Below are positions 7,650-15,375 of a stretch of DNA of 42,409 bases, piece after piece. This stretch comes from an uncultured Mycoplasmatota bacterium (GTDB lineage Bacteria > Bacillota_I > Bacilli_A > RF39 > UBA660). How positions within the stretch are numbered: the first letter of the stretch is position 1; every line of letters starts with the position of its first letter. The notes beneath the pieces are model-generated. The model had not been told where the DNA came from, ran no database searches, and was given only the letters and a program-made list of their open reading frames with translations. Both the position numbers and the translations under genes were made by a program. Location of the stretch: assembly GCA_900542735.1 (NCBI GenBank), contig UQOS01000008.1, positions 1 to 42,409 of the forward strand, given 5' to 3'.

Positions 7650-10262
7650 ATGGATACAAACGATAAAATTGTTGGAACTGTGTTGGGACTAAACGAAAAA
7701 GAATACAGATCATTAGTAAAAGATGGAATGTCAAAGAATAAGGCTGCTTTAATAGCAGCTGAATCTGCTTTGATATTTCATGCTGATTCAGAAAAACATG
7801 AAATAGTAGATCTTACAAATTTCACTGCAGATGAAAAAAGAGAATTTGTTAAACAATATTTTAATAACACTGAAATTGAAAATTGTAGTTATTTTGATGG
7901 TGATCCAAGATTAATTGATTCTCAAAATAGAGTAGAGAACCATTTAGAATATTTACCAATTGAAGTTCGTGAAGAAATCACAAATAGAGTAAAAAAAGAA
8001 GAAAAAGCTAAAGCTAAAGCAGAAGCAAAGGGTACAGCAGCTAAAGTAGTAGCCGGAGGTTTAGCAGGAGCTATTTTAGTTGGATTAGGTGCATATGGTC
8101 ATAGTGTTTTTGGTAAAAATAAAGAAGACGAAATGCCATTAGAAGAACAAACTGCTATTGAAATGCAATTAAAAGATGAGTCTTTACCAGAAAATTGGGA
8201 AGCTTATTCTTTAAATAGTATGGATACTATCCAAAAACAATTATTTATGAATAGTTATGATTGGTTAACTTCTGTTAATGCCCAAGAAAGCTGGGAAAAA
8301 GTAACTTTAACAGAAGAACAAATGAAAGAATATGGTTATTCTGATAGTGAATGTCTATATGGATTTACTGCAGAAGACGCTAATTCTTTAGCTCTTAGAT
8401 TTGGACATTACGAAAAAGAAGATTATTTATCTCTTACTGGTGGCTATGAAATGGATACTGTTTCTATTATGAATGATGCTCATAGTCAAAGTAATGGTGC
8501 ATTATCTAGAATTATTGCTTACTATATTAATAGTGATGAATGCCATTTAAATATTGATAAATTAATCAATTTTAATGAACAAGAGCAAGCAAAAATTAAC
8601 GAATTTGAAACTTTATTTAATGAATATAAAACTTTAGATAATGAAAAGGGTAAAGAAAAAGAAGCAGAAGCTAAAATGAAAGAAATTAAAAAAGCACTTG
8701 TTAGCTATGCTCAAGATGTTGATTATGAACAAGACAATGCTAAGTCATACATTTTAAGAACATTCTTACCAGCTGCTTCTATTATTTCTCAAATTCATCA
8801 ATATCAAGATAATATAGAAGTTAATTTATATGATACAAAAAAGAATGAAAATGTAACTAAGACAATTAAAACTGCTTTATTTGATGAAATTACTATGAGA
8901 ACATTAGTAGAAGGGTTCAATGAAAGTGATGGTATTGGTGCATTTGATGCAGATTCCTTCTTAGAGGAACATGGTTTATCTAAAACAAGATATAATTTAT
9001 TAAATACCGATGTTGGTACTAGTATTGCTGATCAATCTTGTGGTCCACAAGCACAAAAATTAGAAGAAGCAAATACATATATTGCAGATCAAAAATCATT
9101 AGATTTTAATAGTGAGGTTGCTTATGCAGGTGGTGCAGGCTTTGATTTAACAGGAATTAAACCTGAATTACTTGATAATGTTTCAACCGCTTATGATACA
9201 GCTACTAAGGGAACATATAATTCTGAAACAATTATTGAATTATTAAATAATCAATTAAAAGATAAACAAATTTATCCTAAAAATGTAGATTATTTTGAAA
9301 AATATGCTATTACAGAAAAAGCAATTGCATATAAAAATGCATATGGTGTGACTGCTAATGGAAAAGTAGGAGATATTATTAAGTCTACTACACAAAAAGG
9401 AATTACTGTAACGTCCGAGCAATTATCTAGTGCTAATGCTACAGTAAGAGACCATAGTGGTAAGGTCGTTAGTGCTGAAATAGCAATGGCTGAAGCTAGA
9501 AACGAGAATGCAAATAAAACTGGTATATATGATGCATCTACTCCTGAGGCTGAGAAAAAAGCAGAAGAACAAGCTGCTAATAGTCAAGGGGCTAAAGATA
9601 GGCAAGCACTTTTAGCAAATGTTTACGGTGCTACTTATAACTATTTTGCCGGCAGTAATGTTTGCTCTACATCTGCTAGTTATGATGCTAGTTGGGCAAC
9701 TTCCAGCGATGCTGAAATTGTAGATAACTATAATTTAGGTAAAAGTGATGGACTTCAGTGGAAAGCTGATGAAGAAAAGAAGCAAAATAATGGTGGTGGA
9801 AACACTTACGGTGGTGAAACTACTATTGATAAAGAATATAAAGATGCTGAAACTTCTAAAACAGAAACATCTCCAGTTCCAAGTGTAGATAATAGAACTG
9901 AAAATAATGTTACCCCAACTCCAGTACCTACACCTGAACCAACACCTACACCAACGCCTGGTAGCAATGGTGGAGATATTCATATTGATGATGAATTTAA
10001 AGATGCAGAAATTGATGGAGATATCATTATTGGCGATAGCAAAACAAATAGTGTTTCTACTTCTAATGAAGGATTTTCTAGTGAGGCACCAAGTGGTTTT
10101 GCTCCAGCTGTAGAAAACGTACAAGTAACAGAAACTGGTAATAATTATCTTACTACTGATCAAATAGAAGATATCATAAATAACATGTCTGATGAAGAAT
10201 TAGCTGAATTAATTGCTCCAGAATCATTAGAAGAAACTAATGAAATGGTAAAAACAAAATAA
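7650..10262 (+). CDS. Large single-span membrane protein with Pro/Thr-rich C-terminal linker
   Basis: This 870-residue protein has an Ala/Lys-rich segment followed by one transmembrane helix (about residues 130-150, VVAGGLAGAILVGLGAYG). It is preceded by a 128-residue soluble part and followed by a long hydrophilic region. By the positive-inside rule the N-terminus is cytoplasmic and the C-terminal ~700 residues are outside (inference). The middle is mostly helical and acidic. Near the end a TPTPVPTPEPTPTPTPG linker (about 752-770) is flanked by two copies of a short motif, IDKEYKDAE (726-734) and IDDEFKDAE (779-787). I do not recognise the family. AGGAGG precedes the ATG and there is no gap from the surface-protein gene upstream. 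Confidence 0.7.
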   Translation: MDTNDKIVGTVLGLNEKEYRSLVKDGMSKNKAALIAAESALIFHADSEKHEIVDLTNFTADEKREFVKQYFNNTEIENCSYFDGDPRLIDSQNRVENHLEYLPIEVREEITNRVKKEEKAKAKAEAKGTAAKVVAGGLAGAILVGLGAYGHSVFGKNKEDEMPLEEQTAIEMQLKDESLPENWEAYSLNSMDTIQKQLFMNSYDWLTSVNAQESWEKVTLTEEQMKEYGYSDSECLYGFTAEDANSLALRFGHYEKEDYLSLTGGYEMDTVSIMNDAHSQSNGALSRIIAYYINSDECHLNIDKLINFNEQEQAKINEFETLFNEYKTLDNEKGKEKEAEAKMKEIKKALVSYAQDVDYEQDNAKSYILRTFLPAASIISQIHQYQDNIEVNLYDTKKNENVTKTIKTALFDEITMRTLVEGFNESDGIGAFDADSFLEEHGLSKTRYNLLNTDVGTSIADQSCGPQAQKLEEANTYIADQKSLDFNSEVAYAGGAGFDLTGIKPELLDNVSTAYDTATKGTYNSETIIELLNNQLKDKQIYPKNVDYFEKYAITEKAIAYKNAYGVTANGKVGDIIKSTTQKGITVTSEQLSSANATVRDHSGKVVSAEIAMAEARNENANKTGIYDASTPEAEKKAEEQAANSQGAKDRQALLANVYGATYNYFAGSNVCSTSASYDASWATSSDAEIVDNYNLGKSDGLQWKADEEKKQNNGGGNTYGGETTIDKEYKDAETSKTETSPVPSVDNRTENNVTPTPVPTPEPTPTPTPGSNGGDIHIDDEFKDAEIDGDIIIGDSKTNSVSTSNEGFSSEAPSGFAPAVENVQVTETGNNYLTTDQIEDIINNMSDEELAELIAPESLEETNEMVKTK

Positions 10263-10267
10263 AACAA

Positions 10268-10296
10268 TTGACAATTATGTATAATTTCTATATAAT
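10268..10296 (+). promoter_or_regulatory. Promoter of the infC-rpmI-rplT operon
   Basis: A consensus TTGACA (10268-10273), 17 bases and a consensus TATAAT (10291-10296). This is the best promoter in the window, as expected for a translation operon. It gives a leader of about 150 bases. Confidence 0.85.
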
Positions 10297-10325
10297 AGAA
10301 TAGAAATTAAAAGGAAAGAGATTTT

Positions 10326-10429
10326 AAAATCCACCTGACGATAGCGAATAGCCGTAGGTAAAAAGCCAAATATATAATAATTAATATTATAATTAGGTCT
10401 TTTAAGGTGGATTTTATATCCATCTTTTT
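10326..10429 (+). promoter_or_regulatory. Attenuator-type leader of infC (L20-leader-like)
   Basis: Two structures compete. AAAATCCACCT (10326-10336) can pair perfectly with AGGTGGATTTT (10405-10415). Alternatively GGTGGAT (10406-10412) pairs with ATCCATC (10418-10424) and is followed by TTTTT, forming a terminator. Because the same bases are used in both, the first pairing is an antiterminator. In Bacillus, the infC-rpmI-rplT operon is controlled by L20 binding to such a leader (established for the family); the role of L20 here is inferred. Confidence 0.65.
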
Positions 10430-10451
10430 ATATTTTATGGAGGTGTTTTTT

Positions 10452-10982
10452 ATAGCAAGTAACAAGAATAATCAGCCTATTAATGAGCAGATTAAAGCGA
10501 GTCACGTTCTAGTAATTGGACCAAATGGAGAGCAAGTAGGAGTAAAACCAATCCAAGATGCCTTAACATTAGCTAATTATGCTGGATTAGATTTAGTTAT
10601 GTTAAATCCAAATCAAGATCCACCTGTTTGTAAAGTAATGGATTATAATAAATACCGTTATGAAAAGCAAAAGAAGGAAAAAGAAGCATTAAAAAAACAA
10701 AAAGCTAATAGTTCAGAATTAAAAGAATTCCGTTTATCTCCAGTAATTGATGTAGGAGACTTCGATACCAAATTAAAACAAGTAACAAAATATCTTGAAA
10801 AAGGTGACAAAATCAAATTATCAATTCGTTTCAAAGGAAGACAAATGGCACACACTGAACTTGGTCGTGAAGTATTAGACAAGTTTGCAGCAAGATTAGA
10901 AAATATTTCTACTATTGAGCAAAATGCTAAATTAGATGGTAGAACTATGATTATGTTATTAGCACCAAAAAAAGAAAAGTAA
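10452..10982 (+). CDS. infC: Translation initiation factor IF-3
   Basis: The sequence NEQIKASHVLVIGPNGEQ, the N-terminal domain with PVCKVMDYNKYRYEKQKK, and the C-terminal domain with DVGDFDTKLKQVTKYLEKG identify IF-3. It binds the 30S subunit and checks start codons. I set the start at the ATA codon 10452 (IASNKNNQP), seven bases after GGAGGT (10439-10444). The in-frame ATG 10437 overlaps that very site and a further ATG upstream (10407) lies in the terminator stem, so neither is credible. infC genes commonly use AUU-type starts for IF-3 autoregulation, and AUA would serve likewise. The product is 176 residues, normal for the family. First gene of infC-rpmI-rplT. Confidence 0.93.
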   Translation: MASNKNNQPINEQIKASHVLVIGPNGEQVGVKPIQDALTLANYAGLDLVMLNPNQDPPVCKVMDYNKYRYEKQKKEKEALKKQKANSSELKEFRLSPVIDVGDFDTKLKQVTKYLEKGDKIKLSIRFKGRQMAHTELGREVLDKFAARLENISTIEQNAKLDGRTMIMLLAPKKEK

Positions 10983-10996
10983 TATAGGAGGAACTT

Positions 10997-11185
10997 ATGG
11001 GAAAATTAAAAACACATAAAGGAATGAAAAAAGTACTTAATATTAGAAAAAGTGGTACTATCACAATTGGACACCCAGGAACTAGACATAACACTGGTAG
11101 TAAATCAACAAATTTTAATAGAAAAGGAAGAAAACAATCTGGTTTAAGTAAGGCAGATCAAAACAGATTTAAAAATATTATTTAG
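10997..11185 (+). CDS. rpmI: 50S ribosomal protein L35
   Basis: The 62-residue basic protein has the L35 start KLKTHKGMKK and the final SKADQNRFKNII. Its length is typical (62-66). It sits 14 bases after infC with AGGAGG, and rplT follows after 26 bases. This is the universal infC-rpmI-rplT order. The middle (GTITIGHPGTRHNTGSKS) is somewhat divergent from the usual GKIKRRHAFTSH segment. Confidence 0.93.
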   Translation: MGKLKTHKGMKKVLNIRKSGTITIGHPGTRHNTGSKSTNFNRKGRKQSGLSKADQNRFKNII

Positions 11186-11211
11186 TTTTAAAGTATTAAG
11201 GAGGAAAAATT

Positions 11212-11763
11212 ATGGCAAGAGTAAAAAATGGAGCTACAACAAAAGCTCGTCATAAAAAAGTATTAAAACAAGCAAAAGGATACTTTGGTAGTAAACATAG
11301 ATTATATAAAACTGCTAAAGAACAATTAATGCATTCAGGACAATATGCATTTAGAGACCGTAAACAAAAGAAAAGAGATTTCAGAAAATTATGGATTACT
11401 CGTATCAATGCAGCATGTCGTGAAAACGAAATCAGTTATTCAAGATTTATTGAAGGGTTAACAAAAGCAGGTGTAGAAGTTAACAGAAAGATGTTATCAG
11501 AAATCGCTATTAACGATTCAAAAGCATTTACTGAATTAGTTAATGTTGCTAAAGACGGATTAAACGGTAAAGTAACAAAACAAGAAGTAGTAAAAGAAGA
11601 AAAGAAAGCTGCTCCTAAAAAAGAAGCAAAAGAAGAAAAAAGTGAAGTAGCAGATTTATCTAAATTAACAGTAGCTGAATTAAAAGCTATGGCAAAAGAT
11701 AAAAATATCGAAGGATATACTTCAATGAAAAAAGCTGAACTTGTAGAAGCATTACAAAAATAA
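11212..11763 (+). CDS. rplT: 50S ribosomal protein L20 with extra Rho_N-like tail
   Basis: Residues 1-120 are a full L20 (RVKNGATTKARHKKVLKQAK, YAFRDRKQKKRDFRKLWI, INAACRENEISYSRFI). L20 is an early assembly protein of the large subunit and usually a repressor of its own operon. The family is about 118 residues, but this protein has 183. A Lys/Glu/Ala linker (121-148) leads to DLSKLTVAELKAMAKDK...GYTSMKKAELVEAL (149-183), which fits the Rho_N/SAP-like helix-extended-helix fold that binds nucleic acid. S2, the next gene, ends with nearly the same domain. AAGGAGG stands before the start. Confidence 0.93.
   Translation: MARVKNGATTKARHKKVLKQAKGYFGSKHRLYKTAKEQLMHSGQYAFRDRKQKKRDFRKLWITRINAACRENEISYSRFIEGLTKAGVEVNRKMLSEIAINDSKAFTELVNVAKDGLNGKVTKQEVVKEEKKAAPKKEAKEEKSEVADLSKLTVAELKAMAKDKNIEGYTSMKKAELVEALQK
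11651..11703 (+). repeat. Direct repeat copy 1 (Rho_N-like coding segment in rplT)
   Basis: These 53 bases are identical to 12674-12726 in rpsB. Similarity continues to the end of both genes with scattered changes. The two tails therefore look like copies of one module, kept alike by duplication or gene conversion. Confidence 0.9.
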
Positions 11764-11779
11764 ACATATTAATGAATTT

Positions 11780-11810
11780 ACTAACCGAGTGCCAAATGGT
11801 GGTTAGTTTT
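11780..11810 (+). terminator. Hairpin between rplT and rpsB
   Basis: ACTAACC (11780-11786) pairs with GGTTAGT (11801-11807), and TTT follows. The T tract is short, so it may be a weak terminator, an RNA processing site or part of an S2-responsive leader. No clear promoter for rpsB is visible between it and the gene. Confidence 0.45.
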
Positions 11811-11850
11811 AGAAATTAGTAGAAGATAAAACGAAAAGGAGAAAATTATA

Positions 11851-12786
11851 ATGACAGTAGTTTCAATGAATTATTTATTAGAAGCAGGTGTACATTTTGG
11901 ACACCAAAAGAGAAGATGGAATCCAAAAATGAAGGAATATATCTTCACAACTAGAGATGATATTTATATTATCGATTTACAAAAAACATCTAAAAAGATT
12001 GATGAGGCATATAAAGCTTTAAAAGAAATCGCTGAAAATGGTGGTAAAGTTTTATTTGTAGGTACTAAAAAGCAAGCTCAAGAAGCAGCTGAAGAATGTG
12101 CTAACAGAACTAACATGTATTTCGTAAATGAAAGATGGTTAGGTGGTACTTTAACAAACTTCAAAACTATTCGTTCTAGAATTAAGAGATTAGAAGAAAT
12201 CGAAAAAATGGAACAAGATGGAACATTTGATGTTTTACCTAAAAAAGAAGTTATTCAAATTAAGAAAGAATATGAAAAATTAAATAAAAACCTAAGAGGA
12301 ATTAGAAATATGAAGAAAGCACCAGATGCTATGATTATTGTAGATCCTCGTAAGGAAGAAATTGCTATTAAAGAAGCACACATTTTAGGAATTCCAGTAT
12401 TTGGTGTTGTAGATACTAACTGTGATCCTGATATGGTTGATTATGTAATCCCAGGAAATGATGATGCTGTTAGAAGTGTTAAATTAATGATTGGTGCTTT
12501 AGCAAACGCTATCAGTGAAGCAAATGGAACAGAAATGGTTGATTACTTAACTGATGAAGATAAAGGAAAAGCTAAAAAAGAAGCAAAAGAAACAAAAAAA
12601 GAAGAAACAGAAGTAATTGAAAAAAAATCAGCTCCTAAAAAAGAAGAAAAACAAGAAGTAAAAGAAGATAATACAGATTTATCTAAATTAACAGTAGCTG
12701 AATTAAAAGCTATGGCAAAAGATAAAGGTATCGAAGGATACACTTCAATGAAAAAAGCTGAACTTTTAGAAGTTTTAAATAAATAA
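11851..12786 (+). CDS. rpsB: 30S ribosomal protein S2 with extra Rho_N-like tail
   Basis: The first ~230 residues are a normal S2 (LLEAGVHFGHQKRRWNPKMK, VGTKKQAQEAAEECA, NERWLGGTLTNFKTI, IVDPRKEEIAIKEA, PGNDDAVRS). The protein has 311 residues. The extra part is a charged linker followed by DLSKLTVAELKAMAKDK...GYTSMKKAELLEVL (about 276-311), a Rho_N/SAP-like domain nearly identical to that on L20. S2 lies on the back of the small subunit near the mRNA exit, so its tail could contact mRNA or RNA polymerase (inference). It is followed by tsf after 18 bases, the usual rpsB-tsf pair. Confidence 0.94.
   Translation: MTVVSMNYLLEAGVHFGHQKRRWNPKMKEYIFTTRDDIYIIDLQKTSKKIDEAYKALKEIAENGGKVLFVGTKKQAQEAAEECANRTNMYFVNERWLGGTLTNFKTIRSRIKRLEEIEKMEQDGTFDVLPKKEVIQIKKEYEKLNKNLRGIRNMKKAPDAMIIVDPRKEEIAIKEAHILGIPVFGVVDTNCDPDMVDYVIPGNDDAVRSVKLMIGALANAISEANGTEMVDYLTDEDKGKAKKEAKETKKEETEVIEKKSAPKKEEKQEVKEDNTDLSKLTVAELKAMAKDKGIEGYTSMKKAELLEVLNK
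12674..12726 (+). repeat. Direct repeat copy 2 (Rho_N-like coding segment in rpsB)
   Basis: Identical over 53 bases to 11651-11703 in rplT. See that entry. Confidence 0.9.
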
Positions 12787-12804
12787 TTTTAGGAGGATGA
12801 AAAT

Positions 12805-13680
12805 ATGTTTAGTGCTAGTGATGTAAAAGACTTAAGAGAAAGAACCAATGCCGGAATGATGGATTGTAAGAAAGCCTTAGAAGCATCAAACGGAGATATG
12901 GATCAAGCTATTGAATGGCTAAGAAAAAATGGTATGGCAAAAGCTGCTAAAAAAGAAGGAAGAATTGCTGCTGAAGGTATTACTAAAATGTTAGTAGATG
13001 GTAATCAAGCAGTAATCTTAGAAGTAAACTCTGAAACAGATTTCGTTGCAAAAAATGAAAAGTTTATTGAGTTTGTAAATAAGTTAGCTGATGTTATTAT
13101 GAAAAGTGATGCAACAGATATGGAAAGTGCTTTAGCACTTACTACTGAAGAAGGAACTGTTAGTGATATGGTTGCTGCAGCTGTTGCTCAAATTGGAGAA
13201 AAAATATCTTTTAGAAGATTTACTAGACTTACTAAAAATGATAACCAAGTATTTGGTAGTTATTCACATATGGGAGGAAGAATTGCTGCTTTAGTATTAT
13301 TAAATGGTACTGATCAAGAGGCTGCTTATGAAATAGCTATGCATGCTGCTGCTATGAATCCTCAATATGTAAAATCAAGCGAAGTTCCAACTGAAGTATT
13401 AGAAAAAGAAAAGAGTATCATGAGAGAAGAACTTCTTAAAGAAGGAAAACCTGCTGATAGAATTGAAAATATCTTAGTTGGAAAAGTAAACAAATATTAT
13501 TCTGAAATTTGTTTAGAAGACCAAATCTTCATTAAAGCTGAAAACAAAGAAACTGTAAAAGCTTATGCTGAAGCTCATGGCTGTGAAATCGTTAACATGG
13601 TTCGTTATGAAGTTGGTGAAGGAATCGAAAAGAAACAAGAAAACTTTGCTGAAGAAGTTATGAATCAAATTAATGGTTAA
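12805..13680 (+). CDS. tsf: Elongation factor Ts
   Basis: The N-terminal UBA-like module and the signature LRERTNAGMMDCKKALEAS, followed by AIEWLRKNGMAKAAKK and later VNSETDFVAKNEKF and AMHAAAMNPQYV, are diagnostic of EF-Ts, the GDP-exchange factor of EF-Tu. The length of 291 residues is typical. AGGAGG precedes the ATG, and it is cotranscribed with rpsB. A terminator follows. Confidence 0.95.
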   Translation: MFSASDVKDLRERTNAGMMDCKKALEASNGDMDQAIEWLRKNGMAKAAKKEGRIAAEGITKMLVDGNQAVILEVNSETDFVAKNEKFIEFVNKLADVIMKSDATDMESALALTTEEGTVSDMVAAAVAQIGEKISFRRFTRLTKNDNQVFGSYSHMGGRIAALVLLNGTDQEAAYEIAMHAAAMNPQYVKSSEVPTEVLEKEKSIMREELLKEGKPADRIENILVGKVNKYYSEICLEDQIFIKAENKETVKAYAEAHGCEIVNMVRYEVGEGIEKKQENFAEEVMNQING

Positions 13681-13684
13681 TTAT

Positions 13685-13728
13685 AAAAAAGTAGATATGT
13701 CATTTAGTTGATAATATCTATTTTTTTT
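13685..13728 (+). terminator. Terminator after tsf
   Basis: TAGATAT (13692-13698) pairs with ATATCTA (13714-13720). Flanking A and T runs extend the stem, and the T tract continues to 13728. Confidence 0.75.
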
Positions 13729-13822
13729 ACACATAATCCATAAAAATAGTAATTTTTAGTGCAACTCTTACTAAATTATGCTAAAATATAGTCATAAAGT
13801 AAATAAAGGAGAATTTGAATAC

Positions 13823-14368
13823 ATGAATACAGAAGTTATTAATTTAACAGAAGAAAAAATGAAAAAAACATTAGATAATTTAGAGCATCGATTTGTAACA
13901 GTTCGAGCTGGACGTGCTAATCCTTCTAGCTTAGATGGAATTACTGCTGATTACTATGGTAGTCCAACACCATTAAAACAATTAGCAACAATTTCAGTAC
14001 CAGAAGCAAGACAGTTATTAATTAAACCATTTGATAGAAGTTGCCTAGGAGCAATTGAAAAAGCTATATTTGAATCTAATTTAGGGTATACTCCTAATAA
14101 TGATGGAGAAACAATTCGCATTATTATTCCCGTTTTAACAGAAGAAAGAAGAAAAGAATTAACTAAACAAGTTCGTGCTATGGCAGAAGACGCTAAAGTT
14201 TCTATCAGAAATATTAGACATGATGCTAATGAAGATATTGAAAAAGAGGAAATATCAGAAGATGAACAAAAAAATTTACAAAATCGAGTTCAAGATTTAG
14301 TAAATAAATACAATAAACTAATAGACGAAAAAACCAAAGAAAAAGAAAATGAATTAATGACGGTATAA
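13823..14368 (+). CDS. frr: Ribosome recycling factor
   Basis: The start at 13823 (MNTEVINLTEEKMKKTL) gives 181 residues, close to the usual 185, and lies after AAAGGAG. An upstream in-frame ATG at 13778 would sit just before a TAAAAT -10-like element and is not needed. Signatures are RFVTVRAGRANPSSLDGI and YYGSPTPLKQLATISVPEAR, with a C-terminal helix ENELMTV. RRF, with EF-G, splits ribosomes after termination. In most Bacillota pyrH stands between tsf and frr; here it is absent and frr appears to have its own promoter region. Confidence 0.94.
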   Translation: MNTEVINLTEEKMKKTLDNLEHRFVTVRAGRANPSSLDGITADYYGSPTPLKQLATISVPEARQLLIKPFDRSCLGAIEKAIFESNLGYTPNNDGETIRIIIPVLTEERRKELTKQVRAMAEDAKVSIRNIRHDANEDIEKEEISEDEQKNLQNRVQDLVNKYNKLIDEKTKEKENELMTV

Positions 14369-14390
14369 AAAGAAGTATTTGCTTCTTTTT
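14368..14390 (+). terminator. Terminator after frr
   Basis: AAAGAAG (14369-14375) pairs with CTTCTTT (14382-14388), followed by Ts. It overlaps the frr stop codon. Confidence 0.8.
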
Positions 14391-14461
14391 ATTTTAACTA
14401 GTCAAATTTAAAATAAAAAGTATGTTTTAAAGAAGTCAACTATGAAAGAGAGGAAAAAAAC

Positions 14462-15187
14462 ATGAAATTAGATTTTCAATTTGATTTAGTAAGTACTGTT
14501 TTCTTGATAAGAGATTACCAAGGAAAAATTATGAAGTATAGTCGCATTGTACCAAATAGTTTTAGTTATATGATAAATATAGGAAGTAATATCTATTACG
14601 ATAAAGAATTAGATAAAGCTTGGAGCAAAAAAAGTAGTTTAATTGCGATAGAGGGTTGTCAATATATTCAAGAAGAATATACTGATGTTACAGACCTTTG
14701 GAAACAAAATAAGGAACTTTTATATCAATTAAAAACAGATACCCTAACTAAAATATCAAATTTAAAAGCAGTAGAAGAGAAAAAACAGGAAATTATCAAT
14801 TCTCATAAATCCTGTTCTTTAGTAATGTGTGACTTAAATAATTTTAAAATGATTAATGATGTCTATGGACATTTAATTGGTGATCAATGTTTAATAGAAG
14901 TGGCTTCTTTATTTAATCATAAAATTTCTCCATTTGATTTAGTTGCTAGAATTGGTGGAGATGAATTTTTGTTTATTTTTAATTCTGATAATAAAGAAGA
15001 AGTACAAGAAAAAATGAACGAAATTCAAAGAGATGTTGAAGATTTAGGAAAAAGATTAAACTTACCTTTATCTGTATCAGTAGGTATTTCTGTATTTAAA
15101 CCAAATGACAATTGGAATGAAAAAAGACAAGAAGCAGATGAGGCATCATATTATCATAAAAGAAAAACAAAGAGTAATAGAATTTAG
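14462..15187 (+). CDS. GGDEF-domain diguanylate cyclase
   Basis: The 241-residue protein has a ~90-residue N-terminal part, probably PAS-like (it ends with EEYTDVTDLWKQNKELL), then a GGDEF domain. The cyclase signs are complete: LVMCDLNNFKMINDVYGHLIGDQCL (split here as MCDLNNFKMIND and YGHLIGDQCL) and ARIGGDEF with GGDEF at 165-169. It should make cyclic di-GMP from two GTP. The inhibitory I-site RxxD just before the active site reads SPFD, so product feedback is likely lost. There is no membrane helix. AGAGAGG precedes the ATG. It stands alone between two non-coding gaps. Confidence 0.88.
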   Translation: MKLDFQFDLVSTVFLIRDYQGKIMKYSRIVPNSFSYMINIGSNIYYDKELDKAWSKKSSLIAIEGCQYIQEEYTDVTDLWKQNKELLYQLKTDTLTKISNLKAVEEKKQEIINSHKSCSLVMCDLNNFKMINDVYGHLIGDQCLIEVASLFNHKISPFDLVARIGGDEFLFIFNSDNKEEVQEKMNEIQRDVEDLGKRLNLPLSVSVGISVFKPNDNWNEKRQEADEASYYHKRKTKSNRI

Positions 15188-15375
15188 ATAGACTGAATAA
15201 TAAATTTTAAACACTACGATACAATATCAACACTTTAAAAGACAAATAATGACAAAATTCTAAAGTTATAAAAGAATAAGAATAAATATTAAAAATTAAT
15301 TAATAATTTTTTCTCTTTCAATATATTTAAAAACAATTCTCTAAATGTGATAAAATATATATTGGAAGTGGTAAA

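Noticed and set aside
9907..10113. Second plus-strand frame over the Pro-linker
   Set aside because: An overlap in another frame caused by the repetitive CCAACA codons; no ribosome binding site.
9735..10163. Minus-strand open frame opposite the end of the 870-residue protein
   Set aside because: It lies fully inside a well-supported gene, has a Cys/Ser/Ile-rich shadow composition and no start signals.
11764..11850. Separate promoter for rpsB
   Set aside because: No acceptable -35/-10 pair could be found, so rpsB is more likely read through from the infC operon past a weak hairpin.
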